From NCBI GenBank assembly GCA_012934845.2, contig WNNJ02000797.1:62001-126000 (forward strand): a DNA stretch of 64,000 nt. Direction: 5' to 3'. Every line of letters starts with the position of its first letter. Within the stretch, counting starts at the first letter, position 1. The translations under genes and the position numbers were made by a program. Below, piece by piece: positions 1-11,293 of this stretch. The DNA comes from Pomphorhynchus laevis. Taxonomy: Eukaryota; Acanthocephala; Palaeacanthocephala; Echinorhynchida; Pomphorhynchidae. The notes beneath the pieces are model-generated. The model searched no databases. It was not told the origin of the DNA and was given only the letters and a program-made list of their open reading frames with translations.

Positions 1-789
1 CAGTAGATTTTAGTAAAGTAAACGAAGTAAATTCGTATCTTAAATCAAGTACCATTTTTGTGTAGACGTTGACATTTTTTATACAATATACTACAGTTGT
101 GGAAACCTTAAAATGTTGTATCCTTGTCACATGATTGGACAGTGTTCACTTTTTATTTTTTGCATGTTTAATAGCTACATGCCTCTGCAGAACTTGATCT
201 AGTAAATCATTCTGTACAAAGAATATGGTTTCTTTTTCGACTGTCGTATTATATGTTACTAAAATATGTTACTATAAAGCTAACGCGTTTTCATTAGATA
301 TCTTTTCAAACATTCTTTTTCATTCTAGAAGGCCCATAATGACTATTATCTAAACGAAATTACCTCTCGTATTAAGCTAAACAAATTCGATGATTATTCA
401 ACACAATTCAAAAGTATGTGTTTATTTATTTTGCCAATGGTTAACTCCGTTACAACTATGTTATGTTCGTATCTACACAGATACATTTGTTAGTCGTCAA
501 CCTGTTTTTAGTTAATTTCAATCGCTCCTCACTAAAGTAGCGAATTTAATACTATTTAATACATACCAATTTGTGTCATTTCATGTCTATTTTATTCGCT
601 TGAAATTTTAATCTAATTAAAGTGTATATCTTGTGTTTTTACATAAATAATTATATAAATCACGATATGGCTGTAATTTTAATCATGTCGACACTTCTTG
701 CGAATTTAGTCATCTTTTTTTCTTGTAATCGCAATTTGAAACTTCACACAACAATTTCTTGACAAGAAAAAACAAATAACAAAATACAA
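1..789. other. AT-rich intergenic sequence, no feature seen
   Basis: I see no convincing exon, RNA gene or recognisable repeat here. The stretch is low-GC and lies downstream of the 3' end of the LINE remnant that follows. Confidence 0.5.
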
Positions 790-2560
790 GATTTTTTCTG
801 TCAATCACTGGTCCGAGTGTTGGGTCGTGGACACGAACCAAACTACTTCAGACATCGCGAACATGGGCGACAGCTCAGAGTTCGCTTTTAAATAACACAA
901 GACGGTCTTGCCAGTTTCCAGATTTGATCCTTCCATCGATATCGCGGTCCACATCGATGTCTATTTCCAGATAGTCTGGTCTGGAAAACCCTCCGAGGAA
1001 GGCGATCCATAGACATCCTCAGAATGTGTCCTAGCCACCTCAGCTGACTTTCTTCGATGTGGAGATGTAGCGACTTTACTCCGAGTCCATCCTGGACAAT
1101 CGAATTTATAACCTTATCTCTAAGACTAAAACCAGCCACACTGCGAAGGAACCACATATTGGTCGCCTGTATCCGAGATATTATCCTTTCTGTCATAACC
1201 CAAAGCTCATGACCATAGGTTATGATAGAAACGAATATTGCATGGTATACTAAAAGTTTCGCCCGAAGACTCAACTCTCGCTTCACCACGACAGACCTAT
1301 ACAAAGAACGCATTGCTGCGTTAGCTGCACAAATCCGCTCCTCAATCTCTTTGATGTTCATGCCGTCCCTCGACAACAATATCCTAAGATACTTGAAATC
1401 CTCCACATCCGGAAGAACCTGTTCCCCAATCCGGATTGACATTGGCATCTGAATCCGAGACGAACACATATAGACAGTCTTGGAGGTATTAACCAACAAC
1501 CCTTTTCGCTTGATATTCCATCATGAATCGATCTAGTAGGCATTGTCAGTCATCAAGACAAAAAGCCAACAAGACAACATAATCTGCAAAAAGCAGAAAT
1601 GGTATCCTTTTCTGGCAAATTTATCTCTTCTGGCAACCGAGTGAAGGCCTTTTGGATGTGGCCTGAAAAACGTTCTTTGACATAAACATCTGATAGACGC
1701 TCCCAGCACGCCATCCGCGACGGAAGGGTTTATCAGGCTTGTCTAGCATCCGATCCTGCTATCGAAGTTTACCAACTACAAGGTAGTAATCGGTTGACAG
1801 ATTAGCCCTTCTTTTCACTCGAGTGTCCAGAACATAGCGTCGCAGATCAGATGAAACGATTACAAACTCGATCATTAATCTCTGACTGAGAGAATCCTGA
1901 TGCCATGTGCATCTATGGATCTCCTTATGTTCAAACATGATGTTGGTTATGCACATATTGTTACGAGAACAAAAGTTTGATAATTTAGCACCATTCGCAT
2001 TCAGATCAGAAAGTCCGTTCCTCCCCAACACTCCCTTCCAAGTGGTACTTTCGCTACAACATGAGCATTGAAGTCACCCAATAGATCGAGGCAATATCCA
2101 ACAGGAGTGCTATCAAGCAGAGTTTGAAGATCTTCCACGAGGGCTGCGTATTCCGAGATAATGTTGCGAGCATACGCACACACAACAGTTATCCCCTTTC
2201 CTTCTCTGACTAAAAGTCTCAGAGACGCCAGCCTTTCGTTCACTTGGTTAAACCTCTCTACCACGAACGACAACCGGGGACTTGTAAGTATGCATACACC
2301 CGCCTGCCGTCACTTTCCGTTGCTAACTTGAGTATTTCAAGGTCCAACTTTTATCCAAAAGTTTAGTTTCAGTTCCAGAATAGTCAAGAGAAGTCACTAC
2401 GACTTTATATACCGAAGCGAACCATCTCTTAACTAATTCTGGTTACTTTTACTCCTGCGAGATGACATTCCACATTCATACATGAAGGCTAGTCCGCTTC
2501 AGAATTTGAGGCCTCTTTCGCTGTCTCAGAACAACTGTCTTGTCACACGGCACCCGACAA
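790..2560 (-). mobile_element. Decayed RTE-type LINE (endonuclease plus C-terminal domain)
   Basis: Read on the minus strand, this is a non-LTR retrotransposon remnant. Its 5' half (about 2560-1759) encodes an apurinic-type endonuclease: a block near 2400-2340 resembling the family's DYSGTxxKLL stretch, then VNERLASLRLLVREGK, the catalytic-loop motif LLGDFNAHV, and CTWHQDSLSQRLMIEFVIVSSDLR near the end of the nuclease. Its 3' part (1499-888) is the C-terminal domain found after the reverse transcriptase in this group, with FKYLRILLSRDG, TYGHELWVMTERI and SQLRWLGHILRM. Most of the reverse transcriptase between them (roughly 1540-1760) is missing, so the copy is internally deleted and also frame-broken; it cannot be autonomous. 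The similarity to the RTE-like LINEs common in fish and invertebrates is from memory of their motifs. The exact clade is inferred. Confidence 0.85.
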
Positions 2561-4048
2561 TGAAAACTCCTCCGGTCAGTAGTGTGTTGACCATTGAAAC
2601 TCTACATGTTAACTATATATTTTTTCTTCTGGTTGTGGCACGACATTATCCTCACAGATATTTATCCTATTCTTGATACAGCACGACGCTACTAATCACC
2701 CTGTGTGAGTCTTATCAGCTACTTACCCAGACCTACATTTATAGTAGCATAATATTAAGTGATATATTCAAAAATATCATAATAAATCTACAATTTCCTG
2801 ACAAAATCATGATCATTAAAATAATATATTATAGTTGCTGCTGGTGATCTTTCAAACTAATACACTCTACTATTTTCGCTTTTCTGCTATGTCACACAAG
2901 GTATTTCGCATTTAAAGCCAGCCACTATATCCTCGATCATCTATTCGTGACTCAATTTTTATTCACTGGCACACAACATGTCACATTACTTGACATTTTG
3001 ACTTTAGATCATGCCTTTAGAACTGCATATATAACTGCCTTTAGAACATATTGTATTTATAATCCTAGTTTCACTTTCAGATTTGTACCTAGTTTCTTTC
3101 AATTGACGGCGTAACGCTTTGCCAACTAAACTAATTATTTGGTAGAGCTAGAAATTCCTTATTATATGACATCAACTTTGCAATTTAATTTCGTCAGATT
3201 TCACAGGATATGGAAGGTGATAGGTTTATTTCAACTTTGTGATTAGTTAATGTATTAATAAATGAATCCGACTAGAACAAGGATCCAATCAGACTTCTGA
3301 TGGCATATATAAATTGTTAGTGCAAAATATCGCTTTATATATAAACGGGCTTAGTTGTTCATCAGCAAAATCATACGAAAATATTTTTTGGACGTTTTGG
3401 TTTTCTCCTTTATTATCATCTAGAACGTTAAAAATGCACAATTAGTAAAGTTTAGCAAATAAAAATCGTATACATATAGTGTTCCGTCCTTTGGGGTCAT
3501 TCACATATTCCATACATTCAAATAAAATTTGAATCAAGGACAAAATAAATTTTTTAATAGTTTTCGAACGCTGTTAAAAAAATCTTTTTTATGTTTTAAA
3601 ATTTTATATTGAATATATAATAATTAGGCGTATCCTTCATATATATGTAATACAGCATATATCATGTATATTTAAGCTGTTTAACATTGATATTCTGTCA
3701 ATGAATAGTAAATAATGCACTTAAAACCTCGTTGTCGTGCTGCGCCAATTAAAAACGTCAATCTACTACATAATGGCAGTTCTCTAAGTTCTACTCTTAT
3801 TCTGAATTTAGTACATATAAACATGAGCATAATGCAATAATATTTAATATTGCGATAAAATTCTCAAGTAATTATAATGCAAAATTTAAATTTAAATTTA
3901 AGTTTAAATTTAAATTTAAATTTATTTTAATGCAGCAATTTACTGCAATAAAATCGATTTTTTACTGTTAGTAATAAATAAAATTTTATGAGTAATTGAA
4001 GAATGAAATTTATCGACCTAAATATTTACTAATCCTTTGTTTTTAAAG
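2561..4048. other. Intergenic, AT-rich; no gene recognised
   Basis: No coding exon is supported. A short segment near 2890-2950 (TCACACAAGGT... CATTTAAAGCCAGCC) loosely resembles the interspersed repeat seen again at 32585-33340, so an old repeat copy is possible. The missing 5' exons of the gene at 4049 may lie here or further upstream, but I could not identify them. Confidence 0.4.
3882..3924. repeat. (AAATTT)n simple repeat
   Basis: Seven or so near-perfect copies of the hexamer AAATTT, with one G interruption. The repeat is self-complementary. It sits in the intergenic stretch just upstream of the exons at 4049. Confidence 0.9.
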
Positions 4049-4541
4049 TTGCGGAACTTACTGCGAACATTCGCTACTACCACATGTTGTATAAGCAGAA
4101 GCCTTCCGTAAGTATTAAATTGAATTGTGATTTTGTTGACAATTTATAAGCGTATTTGATTAATATATTATGTATGTATAGCTCAAAGGTTATTATTATC
4201 GTATTCAAACGATGGTTGTTGAACGAAATCAATTGTTTGAGCAGCTCTATTCTGAAGACTATGACGAATATGTTAAAGTTAAAGAAAGGCTAAAGGTGGA
4301 ACATAATAAGGAATTGGAAGGTCCGGAAGCAGAGGTGGACAACAAATATTTAAATCGGATAAAATATAACGAAGAAAGTCTTAGCATCATAGAAGAGAAA
4401 AGACGGAGTTACAAAGCGGAGATTGAACAGCAAAAATTGGAATTTGAGAAGTACAAGAATGAGAGCTTAAAGCAAATTCTAGCTGAAATTGATTCTATTG
4501 AGAGTGAACTGCAGAACATGAATCATGATTCCATTGCATAA
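4049..4541 (+). CDS. 3' exons of a small coiled-coil protein, possibly mitoribosomal uS15m
   Basis: Two exons join in phase 0. Exon A is 4049-4107, with acceptor TTTTTAAAG and donor GTAAGT, and encodes AELTANIRYYHMLYKQKPS. Exon B is 4182-4541, with acceptor TGTATAG, and encodes LKGYYYRIQTMVVERNQLFE and onward to a TAA stop, about 120 residues. From LTANIR to VERNQLF the spacing matches the S15 ribosomal fold exactly (LTxxIR, then 25 residues to RxxLLxxL, then a Tyr), but the rRNA-binding His and Asp residues of bacterial S15 are absent. The rest is highly charged and probably coiled coil (EEKRRSYKAEIEQQKLEFEK). A mitochondrial S15 is therefore a tentative reading; mS26 or an unrelated coiled-coil protein are alternatives. 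That it is a real spliced gene is much better supported than its name. The 5' exons were not found. Confidence 0.55.
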
Positions 4542-4779
4542 ATCAGCTGTTTATTATTATATTTGATGTATGATTCGCAATCAATTTTCGTCTGTCGAGT
4601 GTTATTTCTATCGTTGTTATTGTTCTTTGTATCCAAACAATTGGACATTAAAATCCGACTAGAAAAAATGCTCATTACTTTGTACATTTATCATTTTCTT
4701 TTACTATCGATTAATTTTATATGGATGTGTTCTGTTAAGCGAACCATTTGCTTAAATATAAGGTATTGGTACTAAGTTT

Positions 4780-7180
4780 ATGATAAGGAAACGTGCGTAG
4801 AGGTAGATATGAGTATGGAACAGGAAGAACGACCCCCCCCCAAGCCAAGGACGTCATGAATGAGTTCAGATTATCGTCGCAGAGGTGTTGCAAAGAGGTA
4901 GAAAAGTCAACTATAAGTATAATTAATTCAATGTGAATGTGAATTCGGTACGTAATTTAGGGGATGAAAAAAACAGGAAAAAACGGCCAGATAGTACTAG
5001 TGGTGTGAAGGGAAACAAAAAGAGTGCAGAGGTTTAGAGGAAATGGAAACAAATGATAAAACGATGATATCAATGCGTATGGACAATAACTTCTCTATAT
5101 GTTTATGGAATTGTGTGTCAATAAAGAACTTAGAAAGTCCACGTAATCTGCTTTCATCCTAATGCAGGAAGCACGTTCTGCTCGAACATTTGCCTCAATA
5201 TAATATAGGTGCAGCCATTCATGAAATTTTCCATAACGAAGTAAACTCGCAATTGTATCTCCCTTCGATAATTAACATTAATAAATTCACAGGTTCTGTA
5301 TCCTAGAATTCAGTATCCTGGAGGAATGGACATCAGCCATAGGTACTTTTATTTTAACATCCTCAATTAGATTGACCATAGCGAGCATATATATTAAAAG
5401 TGGTTTTTGAAGTTCTAGGCAAAACCTTTCGACGGTTTTAAGAGAATAAAAATCAATCTTACAGATGCATGTGACTTGGTTGATAGGAGACTTAAATGAC
5501 AATTTGAAGATGAGAATAGCAAATTGTCTAGGAAATGCAGCTCAGGTGTTACATTCGGGGGATCCCTAATTCTCAAGGAGAGATAGCAAGTTCTCTTATA
5601 TAGAAATTGCGATACTAAAATTATCGTAATTATTGCGATACTAAAAGTATTGCGTAATCATTGCGATACTAAAAGTATAGTAATTGCGAAACACAAAGTT
5701 TTATTAATTTAAGATCGAATGGATTGAGAATGTGGAGGTAGGCTTACATGACTGCGGACATAAGGCACTTATTTGGTCAATTAGCACCAATAACATCTAC
5801 CGAGAAAAGTTTATGCTTAGCATTAAGAAGCTGGTCATATTCAATGATAAGCGGAGGGTTTTGTTCCATTGATAAGATCATACGTTGTCATTAAATTATT
5901 TTTTAACACATTATGGAAGGAAAGTAAAAGTTTATAAAGACTATACCGTTATTTTTGAAATATTCGAGAATTATCTTTAATCTTAGCTAGCAACTATGGA
6001 AAGCCAAACATGATAGTAACGAAACACATATGAAGAACTCCAGATGACTATAATTTTAAAATGATACGAGATTACGATCCTTCAGCTAACAAAAGGTGGC
6101 TCGTTACTCCAAACCGTGGTGGCGTTACATTAAGTGTGGGCCACAATCAAACTGGAAAAGCTGATCAAGGGGTAGATTAAACAAGAATTAGAGCGAAATG
6201 TAATGAAAGCCATAGCTAGGCAACACTAATAATCTAAGTAGAGAATACCCTGAACTTCCATTGAGAGCATATAGCTCAAGGGAATATAGTCTACTTGCCT
6301 AAATTTGATGCAATTAACGAGGCGAAAAGTGTAGGACCGGTCACACTGTCTAATAGCATAGTAATGTGAAAAGGCGATCGCTAGAAAATTATGTAATATA
6401 TGCATGGATAATAATGTATTCCATTCAAAAATTATGGTTTTCAAACAAAAAAGGACTCTACACAGGCGTACCGCTTGTGTAGCCTTTATAAATCAAGAGT
6501 TATTTTACAATTCAAGAGTTTTGAAAAATAAAGACAGGATGGGAAAGTGTTATACTTATTAGACTTTTCCTTAGCTTTTGACAATATGTAGATAGAGTAT
6601 TTTGCGATCTTCGAGGCGCTAAGAGATACCAAACCCATTATGTAAAAGAATAGTTACGTATATTTATCTAGGTCATCAAAACCTCAGGATACGTCGAATA
6701 AGTACATGTTTTTAGAGAAAGGGGCTTCAAGGCTCACTGTGGTCGCCCATTATCTTTCTATTGAGCATAATATATCTTACCACAAAAATGAATAATAAAA
6801 GGGTTCATATTACGGTATTCGCTAATGACATATCACTTTGTTTCGTTAACTGGACGAATGTTAAAAGAATATTTACATATATAAGGAACACGATCAAATT
6901 TATCAGTAAAAGAGCAAAAACGATTATACTGTCTCTAAATGAAAAATGTCTCTAAATGTAGATTCATTTTCTGCATAATCAGGAGCATTAAACGGTTGGT
7001 AAGTTAGAAGCGGATATGTATGAAGGATAATAGGTTCATGAAGGACAATAGGTTCTTGAGGATATTAGGGAACAGATTTTCGTTAGGCCTATCAGCAGTA
7101 AAGGATCTTAGTTCAACTAAGAAGTTGTATAAGAAATGACTTAGATTAGCAGGTAGAGCCAGAAATTGGCTAGTGTCGGA
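4780..7180 (+). mobile_element. Heavily decayed LINE, plus strand
   Basis: Scattered blocks in one order along the plus strand match a non-LTR element. Around 5150-5560 there are remains of the endonuclease, including TWLIGDLNDNLKMRIANCLG, which resembles the GDFNAHH loop. Around 5725-5800, CGHKALIWSISTN resembles the SDH end of the nuclease. Around 6530-6580, YLLDFSLAFDNM is reverse transcriptase motif A. Near 6720-6770, EKGASRLTVVA resembles the GVPQGSVLSP block, and 6800-6840 (ITVFANDISLCF) is motif C, with FADD changed to FAND. Many stops and frame changes separate these blocks, so it is an old inactive copy. Clade cannot be assigned. Confidence 0.65.
5600..5700. repeat. Short tandem repeat, unit about 33 bp
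   Basis: Three imperfect copies of a unit containing TTGCGATACTAAAA lie in tandem, each followed by an A/T-rich linker with TTATCG, TATTGCG or TATAG. It lies inside the LINE remnant, between its nuclease blocks. Confidence 0.75.
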
Positions 7181-7634
7181 TAGCGAGATAATTAATTAGT
7201 AATAGTATATTGTCCGGCTGGTTTAGTTTTTTTGGCAAGTTATTGACCACCTGAGCAGCGCATTATTTTTTATCAGAGCACTGATCAAAATGGTAATGAA
7301 ATGTTATGGAAAGATGTAAAGTTGATATTAGCGGTGTAATTACTTGAGATGTATCTGTTCAGAATTGTAGATAGTCAAATATTAAAAGTAGTTGAAAGAC
7401 AATATTGAGAAAAATAAAAGTAAGAAGGTATTGTATAAAAAAAATTTTAATTATAAATGCATCGACATCGTCGAGATATTACTTATTTTAGGTAAAGTGA
7501 CAGTTCCTATTCACGAATACAGAGATGACAACATTGTCAAGAGAATTTAGCAGAATCGAAATTGAATGACCACATGTGATACGAATGTAGACAACTTTGA
7601 ATGATCATTTATAGAAGTATATGCCGTAATATAT
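7181..7634. other. No gene seen
   Basis: AT-rich sequence between the LINE remnant and the hairpin at 7635. No motif was recognised. Confidence 0.4.
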
Positions 7635-7666
7635 CAACGGTGGCTCTGGATTAAGAGCCACCGTTG
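7635..7666. repeat. Perfect 13-bp inverted repeat (hairpin)
   Basis: CAACGGTGGCTCT (7635-7647) is followed by a six-base loop and then AGAGCCACCGTTG (7654-7666). It is much richer in GC than its surroundings. It lies about 50 bases upstream of a hammerhead-type core on the same strand, so the two may belong to one retroelement end. Confidence 0.85.
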
Positions 7667-7714
7667 GAAGAGGACCGGTCTTCCTCTGCATCCAATATTG
7701 GAAGGTACATGGCA

Positions 7715-7740
7715 CTGACGAGTCAAAATAATGACGAAAC
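7715..7740 (+). ncRNA. Hammerhead ribozyme-like core
   Basis: CTGACGA (7715-7721) fits the conserved CUGANGA box, in which only the seventh core base is free. It is followed by a 4-bp stem II, GTCA/TGAC, with loop AAATAA, then GAAAC and GTT. The short self-complementary ACGT after GAAA is like the minimal stem III known from hammerheads of Penelope-like elements. I could not find a good stem I: the bases upstream of CTGACGA do not pair well with those after the predicted cleavage position. It is therefore a core-positive but incomplete or degraded motif. Confidence 0.55.
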
Positions 7741-8458
7741 GTTACGAGTTATTGTTTTGTCGATTCTTTCGTTGCTGCTACATCGATATGCAAACAATTT
7801 CCCACAAAAATCTCATTTTCTCGTAAAGTTTTCAAAGAAATTAAATCTGAAAGAATTATGTTACAACTTTTACTTACAACACTTACAGGAAAAAGGACTA
7901 AAACCTGTAATGTTTGTTGTAAAACTTTTTTGGGAAGCTTTACCGGGATGCTGTGTATTACCACAAAATAATGAAATGAAATTTATAAAAAAATATTCAT
8001 CTACAATAATCCACTCTCATATGTTATTAGTTCATTAACCGCTCTTTTTTACAATTTTGTATGCTGTAAACTTTACATTACATGTTATTCCAAAGGAGAA
8101 CGGTGCACGAACTTACCTACTCCATCTCACATGTTTATACACACAGTTAATGCTCACTGAGTCTCGCAAACTGCACATGTGAGTGCCTAAGGAAATTTGA
8201 AGCAGTTACAGCCTCTCTTGATTCACGACACAAGAGCATTGTAATCGTTTATTGAATGGCACTGCTAGGTCAATTAAAATCATCCGTATATTTTCATATT
8301 TATCTTCTTTAACCATTTTTGACAATGGAATAGTCACAGATTATCTTTAGTTCGACCTTTAATTTCCACCTGGACATAAGCGTTCTAAATATATCAATTT
8401 TATTTTCAATTGCGCAGTTTATGCCAAGACGTAGAGCATATTTAATTGGTGATAAGTA
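7741..8458. other. Unassigned sequence after hammerhead-like core
   Basis: An open frame of about 120 codons runs on the plus strand across the hammerhead core to about 8038 and a shorter one runs on the minus strand, but neither shows a recognisable domain. They may belong to the retroelement end that carries the hammerhead core. I do not call a gene here. Confidence 0.35.
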
Positions 8459-8570
8459 ATCAGATCAGCCAACTGAGTTTACGTATTTTATACTATATAT
8501 AAATTTAAAAAAATAATATTTAATTAAATAGTAAATTAAGTAATAAATAATTATAAATAATAATTAAATA
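8459..8570 (-). repeat. Terminal fragment of the PLE-associated repeat
   Basis: Read on the minus strand this ends in TACGTAAACTCAGTTGGCTGA, the same terminus seen at about 49838 and 48156. The adjoining sequence is the AT-only filler typical of that repeat. The structured GC-rich part is absent. Confidence 0.6.
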
Positions 8571-11293
8571 AGATTTCATATAATATATACTTGTAAAGTT
8601 AAAATATAAAATTTAAAGGATCTTGTTATTTCTAAAAAATATAAAATTAATATTTCGTTATCTAAACAACTGACTAAACATTTATTGTAATCTGATGACA
8701 ACGGTGTCTTATTGTACGAATTAGTTTATTTTGTATTTTTTAAAGAGAATCTACAATCTTTTCTAAGTCGTTTAAAAGGTGGCAAGTTTGACTGTAAAGA
8801 TGACGAAATTCAATGAAAAAGTGACGACGATGTATGCAAAATTGACCCTTGGAACGTATAAAGAGTAGTTTACAATGCGAAAATCATGTATTTATGTTAC
8901 TTCTAATCCTCTGTAGATAAAATTGCTGCCATAACATAAATGTTATATGCTTATTATAATAAAGAAAACCGATTTTACTAACGCATCAGTTCTAAGATGC
9001 TGTGATACATATACTTTCATTATAAATGGAACATCAGTATAAAGTATTATACAAATAAACATTTATATCATTAAGCTATTAATGACTAGATGATCACAAT
9101 AAAATTTGTTTCTTAAAATTAATAACTGGCTTTTAAATCGGTATACATATTGATGGGGTTTCTATCAAACACAATAGGTTCATTCGTTGAGGCCATTGTA
9201 CATTATCGTCATGTATGATTTGTGGTAAATTTGTAAATTATTTAGCCTTGCAACCATAGTTGTGTTCTACACAGCATTAGTTCAACTGCTTTAGATTTTT
9301 AATTTCAAAAAATCAAAGAAATATTTATAAATGCAATATTTATCATTTTTATCAAGACAATATTTGTCAATTTTATACATATAGTTTTTTAGGAAGGAGT
9401 ACATGTTAATTTAAACAAAAAAGCGATATAATTAAAAGTATCCAAAATATTCTTAATAAAAATCAACAGCAATTTTTTAACGTGACACATATCTTATATA
9501 CACCTAGTCCACAAATATTTCAATGAATAACATATTTTTACGACGAATTTGAATCAGTCAACTGTGTTGTGGGAGTATATGCGACATTATAATAATCTTG
9601 TGAACACTTGAAAATGACAAACAAGTGGTTGTAGCAGTGGTTTTGGAACGAGGCGCAAATTAAGGCAGATGCTTGATTTGCATAAAATTACTGAAAACCA
9701 AAATTATAAATGATCAAACAATGATGATAATAAGACGAGGTATCGTAATATGCAATGCAACACTCCATTATTGAAGAACTTTTATGTAAGAGATGCAACA
9801 TAAATGAGTCATAATAATCTTGGTGTTTTGTTATTTACTTTACATTGTATTAGCGAGCACGAGTGTTCTACTCTGTGTTCATAGTAGAACATTTCAATGG
9901 AATACTGCTGCTTATGCTACCGAATTTGAATCTACTGCTATAAGTGAAGAAAATAAATACCGTCGTTTCTTTTGCTCTCACTAAAAAGGTTTTTGATTTT
10001 TACATCACTTAATTAATTACCGCATTAATTCGATTTCAGTAAGCTAAATAAATGTAATTATTATTTTTTTCGCTGCGACATTCATTTGTCAGGGAACTTA
10101 GTTTTAAACATAAAAGTTATTTGTCTGAAGACAAAAGTATATACCGCCTAATAATTTGGTTTACTTTTAACAATAAACGTTATTTAACTATTCAAAATAG
10201 TATATATCTAACTACGAATGCTCTATAGCAAACAAAAGTCATTTTAATTTAATTTTTTTAAATCATTTTTGTCTAAGTTATTTTACTTCGTGAATTAGTG
10301 CTTATCATTGTTGGCAAAGTAGGTTAATTCAATTTAAACCATTGCTTTTATATCAAATATATTTTGCTAATTACCAAATTCGTTATTATTTTATTTTCTT
10401 ACGGTGAAACAAGCTACATGATTGTGTAGTTTTAATTTTGTTGGCTGCAGTGACTATTATCTCACATAATGAAAAATCATAATGATTTCTAAAAAATAAA
10501 ATACAAAGACTGCACATTTATTCCTCTTATTTTAGCTTTTACCGTAGGGATATTTCTAACATAATAATCAATTACTTGATACTTCCTCCTAGAGCAGTCC
10601 TTGTATTGTTTTAGAATATCCTTTTGTGTTATGGTTACTTTACAATTCCAATCAAATAATGCAGATGGAAAATATCTTGGAGCATTTAATTTATCTATGC
10701 ATTTTAATATTTAGCAACTAAGGAATTTTAAACTAAACAGTTGCTTTTTAATTAAACTTTAGTATATCAACGTTTTCGACACTGTAGTTAAATCATGTTC
10801 AAGTAATTCGTCGTTGCAACATAGCATTATATTATATAAGCTTCCCATTAATTAATGTTAGATTTTACATCAAAATGATTTTGGCAAAAACAATTACTTT
10901 ACCGGTCAGGTATAATTAACAACATGAACATAAAAATTAGTCACTACTAACATTTATCTTAGTCACTAATGATACATTTAAAATTAAGGTAATCTTATTT
11001 TTTATATTTGTGAAAAGCTTAGAATTATAAATAAAAAAACTACAACAAAACAACAAAAATCTTTTGAATTCTTTCCGTGTTAAATTCATTACGTTCTGTA
11101 AATATTTTGTGATTGTTAAATTCATAAAATCCAACTTTACATATTCTTCTGCTAAATCTTATTAATTTTATGTTATATTTTAATGTTTTCAATATAATAT
11201 GTTATAAAATATACAATCAAATATATATATTGTAATATATTTTAGTATATTGGGGTATTATCATATAATGATATAATGTATGTTATAATAATA
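8571..11293. other. Long AT-rich stretch without recognised genes
   Basis: No exon with splice signals and no recognisable domain was seen in either strand. The open frames here are short and of low complexity. Confidence 0.45.

Noticed and set aside
3882-3924. Possible regulatory palindrome
   Set aside because: It is only a simple (AAATTT)n run.
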